From: Bradyrhizobium sp. CSS354
GTDB taxonomy: Bacteria; Pseudomonadota; Alphaproteobacteria; Rhizobiales; Xanthobacteraceae
Assembly: GCF_029051725.1 (NCBI RefSeq)
Contig: NZ_JAACFU010000012.1
Location: 62,001-126,000 of the forward strand
Length of the DNA stretch: 64,000 nucleotides
Reading direction: 5' to 3'
Below the pieces are notes generated by a model. It was not told the origin of the DNA and did no database searches. It saw only the letters and a program-made list of their open reading frames with translations. This document shows, in pieces, positions 59,199 through 64,000 of this stretch. A program made the position numbers and the translations under genes. How positions within the stretch are numbered: the stretch's first letter is position 1; every line of letters begins with the position of its first letter.

Positions 59199-60341
59199 CT
59201 AGATCAACCCGCCACCGTCCGCCACGCGGCGCTGGTGGTAGTCGGTGTCGCCGAACGAGTTCTCGATCATGGTCAGGCGCTTGAAGTAATGGCCGATCTT
59301 CGCCTCCATGGTCATGCCGATGCCGCCGTGGAGCTGGATCGCCTGCTGTCCCACGAACTTTAGCGACTTGCCGATCTGCACCTTGGCCGCGGCAACGGCG
59401 TTGCTGCGCTCCTTGGCGTCCTCGAAATCGGCAGCCATGGTCGCGAACATCGACATCGATCGCGCCTGCTCGGCGGCGACGAACATGTCGGAGGCGCGGT
59501 GCTGCAGCGACTGGAACGAGCCGATCGCGACACCGAACTGCTTGCGCGTCTTGATGTACTCGACCGTGGTCTTCAGCGACTCGTCCATCAGGCCGACCGC
59601 TTCGGCGCAGAGCGCGATGCGGGCTTCGTCGACCACACGCTCGATCAGCGCGAGCGAATCGTCGGGATTGCCGAGCGCCGCATCGGCACCGACCTCGACA
59701 CCGGTGAAGGTGATGTCGGCGGCGTGCAGGCCGTCCTGGGTCGGGTACGACTTCTTGGCGACGCCCTTGGCATCGGCCGGCACCAGGAACACGCCGATGC
59801 CGCTCTTGTCGCGGCGCTCGCCCTTGGTGCGCGCGGTCACGATGAGGGTGTCTGCGTTCTCGCCGTTGAGCACGACGAACTTCTCGCCGTCGATGACCCA
59901 ACCGTCGCCCTTCTTCTTCGCCGTCGTCGTGACGTCGAAGAGATCGTAGCGCGAGTTCTTCTCGAGCTGGGCAAAGGCGAGCGTCTTGCTGCCGTCGACG
60001 ATGCCCGGCACATGCGCGGCCTTCTGCGCATCGCTGCCCGCATGGCGCAGGAAGCCGCCGCCGATCACGACGGTGGCGAGATACGGCTCGAGCACTAGTG
60101 CCTTGCCGAGCGCTTCCATCACGATCATGGTCTCGACGCCGCCGCCGCCGAAGCCGCCATCGGCCTCCGCGAAGGGCAGACCGAGCAGGCCCTGCTCGGC
60201 GAGCTTGCCCCAGACGGTCCGGCTCCAGCCGCCCTTCTCCTTCATGTACTTCTTGCGACTCTCGAAATCGTAGGAATCGGTCAAGAGGCCGTCGATGCTT
60301 TCCTTGAGAAGCCGTTGCTCCTCGTTCAGATCAAAATCCAT
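59199..60341 (-). CDS. pimD: Acyl-CoA dehydrogenase, PimD-like small subunit
   Basis: FAD-dependent acyl-CoA dehydrogenase family protein of 380 residues, starting MDFDLNEEQRLLKESIDGLL. It has the central beta domain (LVPADAKGVAKKSYPTQDG) and the C-terminal helical domain with KTRKQFGVAIGSFQSLQHRASDM and QLHGGIGMT. Together with the next upstream gene it matches the two-subunit pimeloyl-CoA dehydrogenase PimCD that introduces the 2,3-double bond into dicarboxylyl-CoA. Symbol by synteny and family. Confidence 0.88.
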   Translation of the reverse strand: MDFDLNEEQRLLKESIDGLLTDSYDFESRKKYMKEKGGWSRTVWGKLAEQGLLGLPFAEADGGFGGGGVETMIVMEALGKALVLEPYLATVVIGGGFLRHAGSDAQKAAHVPGIVDGSKTLAFAQLEKNSRYDLFDVTTTAKKKGDGWVIDGEKFVVLNGENADTLIVTARTKGERRDKSGIGVFLVPADAKGVAKKSYPTQDGLHAADITFTGVEVGADAALGNPDDSLALIERVVDEARIALCAEAVGLMDESLKTTVEYIKTRKQFGVAIGSFQSLQHRASDMFVAAEQARSMSMFATMAADFEDAKERSNAVAAAKVQIGKSLKFVGQQAIQLHGGIGMTMEAKIGHYFKRLTMIENSFGDTDYHQRRVADGGGLI

Positions 60342-60366
60342 GTTCTTTGCTCTCCGGTATCGATTT

Positions 60367-60447
60367 CGTCATGCCCGGCCTTGTGCCGGGCATCCACGTT
60401 CTTCGTAGCGCTAGGCGTGGATGGCCGGGTCAAGCCCGGCCATGACG
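60367..60447. repeat. Paired intergenic inverted repeat, family C
   Basis: Left arm CGTCATGCCCGGCCTTGTGCCGGGCATCCACG and right arm CGTGGATGGCCGGGTCAAGCCCGGCCATGACG in inverted orientation. Located between the two acyl-CoA dehydrogenase genes. Related to 59082-59166. Confidence 0.85.
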
Positions 60448-60472
60448 GTGAGTGCGTGTTGATAGTGTAGGA

Positions 60473-61663
60473 TCAAAGCCCCAGCACCGCCTTGGCGATG
60501 ATGTTGCGCTGGATCTCGTTGGAGCCGCCGTAGATCGAGACCTTGCGGTTGTTGAAATAGCTCGGCGCGATCTGGGCGGTCCAGTCCATGGCTTCGTTCG
60601 AGCCGTCGTCGCCGTGCACGTCATAGGGTGCTGCGAACGGGCCGATCACTTCCATCAGCAGCTCGGTGGTGGTCTGCTGAATCTCGGAGCCCTTGATCTT
60701 CAGCACGGAGGAAGCCGGATTGGGCTTGCCCTTGCCATGCTTGCCTTCGTCGGCGACGACGCGGAGCTGCGTCAGCTCGAGCGCCTTGAGCTCGATTTCG
60801 CAGGCCGCCAGCTTGTCGCGGAAGGCCGCGTCCTGGATGATCGGCTTGCCGCCGGATTCGACCTTGGAGGCGAGATCGCGGATGCGGCGCAGCCGTTCCT
60901 TGGAGACGCCGACCCGGGCGATGCCGGTGCGCTCATTGCCGAGCAGGAATTTCGCGTAGTCCCAGCCCTTGTTCTCCTCGCCGATCAGGTTCTCGTAGGG
61001 CACTTCGACGTCGTCGAAGAAGACCTCGTTGACTTCGACGCCGCCGTCGATGGTCTGGATCGGGCGCACGGTGACGCCCTTGGACTTCATCGAGAACACG
61101 ATGAAGGAGATGCCCATCTGCTTCTTGGCGGTCGCATCGGTGCGGCACAGGCAGAAGATCATGTCGGCGTGCTGGGCGAGCGTCGTCCAGGTCTTCTGGC
61201 CGTTGATGATCCACTTGTCGCCCTTGCGTTCGGCTTTCGTCTTCAGCGAAGCGAGGTCGGAGCCGGAGCCGGGCTCGGAGAAGCCCTGGCACCACCAATC
61301 GTCGACATTGGCGATGCGGGGCAGATACTGCTTCTTCTGCTCTTCATTGCCGAAGGTGTAGATGACGGGACCGACCATGCTGACGCCGAAGGCGAGCGGC
61401 TGCGGCGCCGGATAGGACTGCAGCTCCTCGTTGAAGATGTAGTGCTGCACGGAGGTCCAGCCGGTGCCGCCATATTGCTTGGGCCAGTGGCTGACGCCCC
61501 ACCCCTTCTTGTTGAGGATGCGCCACCACGTCACCATCTCGTCCTTCGAGAGGTGGCGGCCCTCGACCAGCTTGCGCCGCGTATCCGGCGGCACGTTGTC
61601 GCGGAAGAATGACCGCACTTCCTCGCGAAACGCCTGTTCTTCTTTCGTGAATGCGAGATCCAT
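60473..61663 (-). CDS. pimC: Acyl-CoA dehydrogenase, PimC-like large subunit
   Basis: A 396-residue acyl-CoA dehydrogenase starting MDLAFTKEEQAFREEVRSFF. FAD-binding segments WCQGFSEPGSGSDLASLKTKAERKGDKWIINGQKTWTT and the C-terminal YGGSNEIQRNIIAKAVLGL with the usual Arg are complete. A catalytic glutamate at the usual medium-chain place is not obvious by eye. Companion of the PimD-like protein; typical of PimC of dicarboxylate beta-oxidation. Confidence 0.9.
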   Translation of the reverse strand: MDLAFTKEEQAFREEVRSFFRDNVPPDTRRKLVEGRHLSKDEMVTWWRILNKKGWGVSHWPKQYGGTGWTSVQHYIFNEELQSYPAPQPLAFGVSMVGPVIYTFGNEEQKKQYLPRIANVDDWWCQGFSEPGSGSDLASLKTKAERKGDKWIINGQKTWTTLAQHADMIFCLCRTDATAKKQMGISFIVFSMKSKGVTVRPIQTIDGGVEVNEVFFDDVEVPYENLIGEENKGWDYAKFLLGNERTGIARVGVSKERLRRIRDLASKVESGGKPIIQDAAFRDKLAACEIELKALELTQLRVVADEGKHGKGKPNPASSVLKIKGSEIQQTTTELLMEVIGPFAAPYDVHGDDGSNEAMDWTAQIAPSYFNNRKVSIYGGSNEIQRNIIAKAVLGL

Positions 61664-61679
61664 CGGATCCTCCTGTTTC

Positions 61680-61803
61680 CTCGTCGTCCTGGCGAAAGCC
61701 AGGACCCATTACCACCGGCCTTCGTTGGTTTGCGAAGGCCATTGTTGTTCGTGCACCACACTCCTGCTGCGGAGTATGGGTCCCGGCTTTCGCCGGGACG
61801 ACG
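61680..61803. repeat. Paired intergenic inverted repeat, family A
   Basis: Left arm 61680-61716 (CGTCGTCCTGGCGAAAGCCAGGACCCATTACCAC) is nearly identical to the left arm at 317-352. Right arm 61775-61803 (TATGGGTCCCGGCTTTCGCCGGGACGACG) is a GC-richer variant. Lies between the pimC-like and thiolase genes. Confidence 0.85.
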
Positions 61804-61818
61804 GTTACTGGACCAGAA

Positions 61819-63006
61819 CTACTGCAACACCTCAAAAAGCCCCGCAGCGCCCATGCCGCCGCCGACGCACATGGTGACGACCGCGTACTTCGCCTTGCGG
61901 CGGCGGCCTTCGATCAAGGCGTGGCCGGTCAGACGCGCGCCCGACATGCCGTAGGGATGGCCGACCGCGATCGCGCCGCCGTCGACGTTAATCTTGTCGG
62001 GGTCGATGCCGAGCTTGTCGCGGCAATACAGCACCTGCACCGCGAAGGCTTCGTTCAGCTCCCACAGGCCGATGTCGTCGACGGTGAGGCCATGACGCTT
62101 GAGCAGGCGCGGCACGGCGAATACCGGGCCGATGCCCATCTCGTCCGGCTCGCAGCCGGCGGAGACGAAGCCGCGGAAGATGCCGAGCGGGTTGAGCCCG
62201 CGCTTCGCGGCTTCCTTGTCGCTCATGATCACGCTTGCGCTGGCCCCGTCCGAAAGCTGGCTGGCATTGCCGGCGGTGACGCTGAATCCTTCGCCGCGCA
62301 CGGCCTTGAGGCCGGCGAGGCCTTCAGCGGTGGTCTCGGGGCGCGGGCCCTCGTCCTGCGACAGCGTGACGTCCTTGAACGAGACTGCACCGGTCGCCTT
62401 ATCGGTCACCGCCATTTTGGTGGTGATCGGCGCGAGTTCGTCCCTGAACTTGCCGCCCTGCTGGGCCGCGGCGGTGCGGCGCTGGCTTTCCAGCGAATAT
62501 TCGTCCTGCTTCTCGCGCGAGATGCCGTAACGCTTGGCGACGATTTCGGCGGTGTCGATCATGGGCATATAGACCTCGCCCTTGATCTTGAGCAGCGCCG
62601 GGTCCTGCGCATGGAAGCCGTTCATCTTGTCGTTCTGCACCAGCGAGATGGACTCGCCGCCACCGCCGACCGCGATCTCCACGCCGTCGAAGATCACGGA
62701 ACGCGCGGCGAGCGCGATCGCCTGCAGGCCAGAGGCGCATTGCCGGTCGATGGTGGTGCCGGAAACGGTGACGGGGAGACCAGCACGGAGCAGCGCCTTG
62801 CGCGCGATGTTGCCGCCGGTCGCGCCCTGTTGGAGGGCTGCGCCCATCACAACGTCCTCGACCTCCTTGGGATCGATCTTGGCACGCGCGACGGCTTCGC
62901 CGATGGCGTGGCCGAGCAAGGTTGCGCCCTCGGTGGCGTTGAGCGCGCCGCGATAGGCCTTCCCGATTGGGGTGCGGGCGGTGGAAACGATGACGGCGTC
63001 GGTCAA
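61819..63006 (-). CDS. pimB: Acetyl-CoA acetyltransferase / thiolase (PimB-like)
   Basis: Thiolase of 395 residues that cleaves 3-ketoacyl-CoA to release acetyl-CoA. Acylated Cys 90 in TTIDRQCASGLQAIA, the NVDGGAIAVGHPYGMSGAR motif and the second catalytic Cys in CVGGGMGAAG are intact. It overlaps the acyl-CoA ligase stop by 4 bases. Third enzyme type in the pim-like operon. Confidence 0.94.
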   Translation of the reverse strand: MTDAVIVSTARTPIGKAYRGALNATEGATLLGHAIGEAVARAKIDPKEVEDVVMGAALQQGATGGNIARKALLRAGLPVTVSGTTIDRQCASGLQAIALAARSVIFDGVEIAVGGGGESISLVQNDKMNGFHAQDPALLKIKGEVYMPMIDTAEIVAKRYGISREKQDEYSLESQRRTAAAQQGGKFRDELAPITTKMAVTDKATGAVSFKDVTLSQDEGPRPETTAEGLAGLKAVRGEGFSVTAGNASQLSDGASASVIMSDKEAAKRGLNPLGIFRGFVSAGCEPDEMGIGPVFAVPRLLKRHGLTVDDIGLWELNEAFAVQVLYCRDKLGIDPDKINVDGGAIAVGHPYGMSGARLTGHALIEGRRRKAKYAVVTMCVGGGMGAAGLFEVLQ

Positions 63007-64000
63007 GAGCGATCTCCTGATGCAAGTCGGGTGGCAAATTGGGCCGATTGTGATGGTTTCTGCTGCTGGCGCAACTCATGGCGCGACAGCTTTCCGACCG
63101 GCGTGCGCGGCAGATCGTCGACGAATTCGACCTCCGCCGGCAATTCGTGCTTGCCGAGCTTGCCGGCGAGCTGCGCGCGTAGCTCGTCAAGCGAGAACGG
63201 CTTTGCATCCGGCTTCAGCTTGATGAAGGCTTTGGCGGCCTCCCCGCGGTACTGGTCGGGGATACCGAGCACGATCACCTCGTGCACGCCTGGTATGGTG
63301 TAGATCGCCTGCTCGATCATCTGCGGATAGACGTTGAAGCCGCCGGAGATGATCATGTCCTTCTTGCGGTCGACCAGGAAGAAATAACCGTCGCTATCGA
63401 CATAGCCGATGTCGCCGGTGAGAAAGCGGCCATCGACGAAGGCCTCGGCCGATCCCTCGGGCTTGTTCCAGTAGCCTTTGGTGACGTTCGGGCCCTTGAT
63501 GCGGATCTCGCCAACTTCACCCGGCGGCAGCACCTTCGTCGGATCGTCCAGGGCAACGACGTCGAGTTCGATGCCGGGCAGCATCAGTCCGATCGAGCCA
63601 GGCTTCTCGGGACCTGTGGGCGGATGGCCGGTGCCAGGCGAACAGGTCTCGGTCATGCCCCAGCCGCTGCGGAGCTTCTTGCCCACCTTGCGCTCGAAGA
63701 AATTCGCGATCTCCACGGGCAGCGGCGCGCCCCCGGAGCCGATCGTCGCCAGCGAGGAGAAATCGCGCTTGTCGAGATCGGGAAGGGCTGCGATCGCAAT
63801 CCACATCGTCGGCACGCCGGGAAAATAAGTCGCGCGCTTGATTTCGATGTCGCGCATCACCGCTTCGACGTCAAAACGCTGATGCAGCGAGATCAGATTG
63901 CCACGCCTGAGCGAGGACAGCAGCACGACGGTGAGCGCATAGATGTGGAACAGCGGCAGCACGCAGATCACGCGCTCGACGACGTCGCCGCGCGTCGCGC
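63003..64000 (-). CDS. pimA: Acyl-CoA synthetase (AMP-forming), PimA-like (partial, N-terminus beyond right edge)
   Basis: C-terminal 331 codons of an adenylate-forming ligase, open to the window edge (GDVVERVICVLPLFHIYALT), so the start is outside. Motifs: SGGAPLP, GWGMTETCS, the DGRFLTGDIGYVDSDGYFFLVDRKKDMIISGGFNVYP hinge and the catalytic Lys in RTPVGKLSRHEL. It activates a fatty or dicarboxylic acid with CoA and ATP. Being followed by thiolase and two acyl-CoA dehydrogenases fits PimA; a long-chain fatty acid ligase is the alternative. Confidence 0.9.
   Translation of the reverse strand, partial: ATRGDVVERVICVLPLFHIYALTVVLLSSLRRGNLISLHQRFDVEAVMRDIEIKRATYFPGVPTMWIAIAALPDLDKRDFSSLATIGSGGAPLPVEIANFFERKVGKKLRSGWGMTETCSPGTGHPPTGPEKPGSIGLMLPGIELDVVALDDPTKVLPPGEVGEIRIKGPNVTKGYWNKPEGSAEAFVDGRFLTGDIGYVDSDGYFFLVDRKKDMIISGGFNVYPQMIEQAIYTIPGVHEVIVLGIPDQYRGEAAKAFIKLKPDAKPFSLDELRAQLAGKLGKHELPAEVEFVDDLPRTPVGKLSRHELRQQQKPSQSAQFATRLASGDRS

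Overview
The window is GC-rich, gene-dense chromosomal DNA from an alphaproteobacterium, most likely Bradyrhizobium or a close relative in the Nitrobacteraceae. Support comes from the urt/ure layout, a 184-residue membrane-anchored cytochrome c that fits Bradyrhizobium CycM, a pim-type dicarboxylate beta-oxidation operon known from Rhodopseudomonas, and several families of short paired inverted repeats between genes. I see no tRNA, rRNA, CRISPR array, transposase or phage gene. The assignment to genus is inference.

Layout. (1) 1-11860, minus strand: one urea-uptake and urease block, read as urtABCDE, ureD, ureA, ureB, an HD-domain alarmone-hydrolase-like gene, ureC, a small ABM-domain gene, ureE, ureF, ureG (ureG runs off the left edge). 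A very good sigma-54 promoter (TGGCACG-N4-TTGCG) lies 76-91 bases upstream of the urtA start, which points to nitrogen control of the block. (2) 12364-14728, plus strand: a cold-adaptation trio of RhlE-like DEAD-box helicase, IF-1-like protein and cold-shock protein. (3) 14830-27866: a Tad/Flp pilus locus, interrupted by a sterol-desaturase-like gene. Two TadE/TadG-type pseudopilins and a lone CpaC N-terminal domain are on the minus strand, followed on the plus strand by flp, a small membrane ORF, cpaA, cpaB, cpaC, cpaD, cpaE, cpaF, tadB and tadC, with a convergent TPR lipoprotein (TadD-like) at the end. (4) 27938-32381: metallophosphoesterase, tiny membrane protein, M17 aminopeptidase and NlpC/P60 hydrolase. 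(5) 32387-40118, minus strand: a Yej-type peptide ABC importer with two tandem binding proteins. (6) 40325-42707: cycM, kdsB and pheA. (7) 42777-48971: a flavin-dependent monooxygenase diverging from metF-metH. (8) 49484-51455: a Cys-rich secreted mini-peptide overlapping a membrane protein gene, then a DUF3592-type protein. (9) 51653-58253: GST, a frameshifted threonine dehydratase, GNAT, glpK, and an MBOAT/SGNH pair likely to O-acetylate a polymer. (10) 58268-64000, minus strand: pim-like operon of acyl-CoA ligase (runs off the right edge), thiolase, two acyl-CoA dehydrogenases and an SDR.

How the genes work together. UrtABCDE imports urea, UreABC hydrolyses it and UreDEFG load nickel. The Tad genes build Flp pili: CpaA processes the pilin, CpaF and TadBC drive assembly, CpaC/D form the outer-membrane channel and CpaE localises the system. 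MetF supplies methyl-THF to MetH. The pim-like genes activate and shorten dicarboxylic or fatty acyl chains.

Least explained are the alarmone-hydrolase-like gene inside the urease operon, the AT-rich structured leader before metF, the Cys-rich peptide/membrane protein pair, and the isolated CpaC N-terminal domain. Starts were often moved inward from the longest open frame to match family alignments or a visible ribosome binding site.
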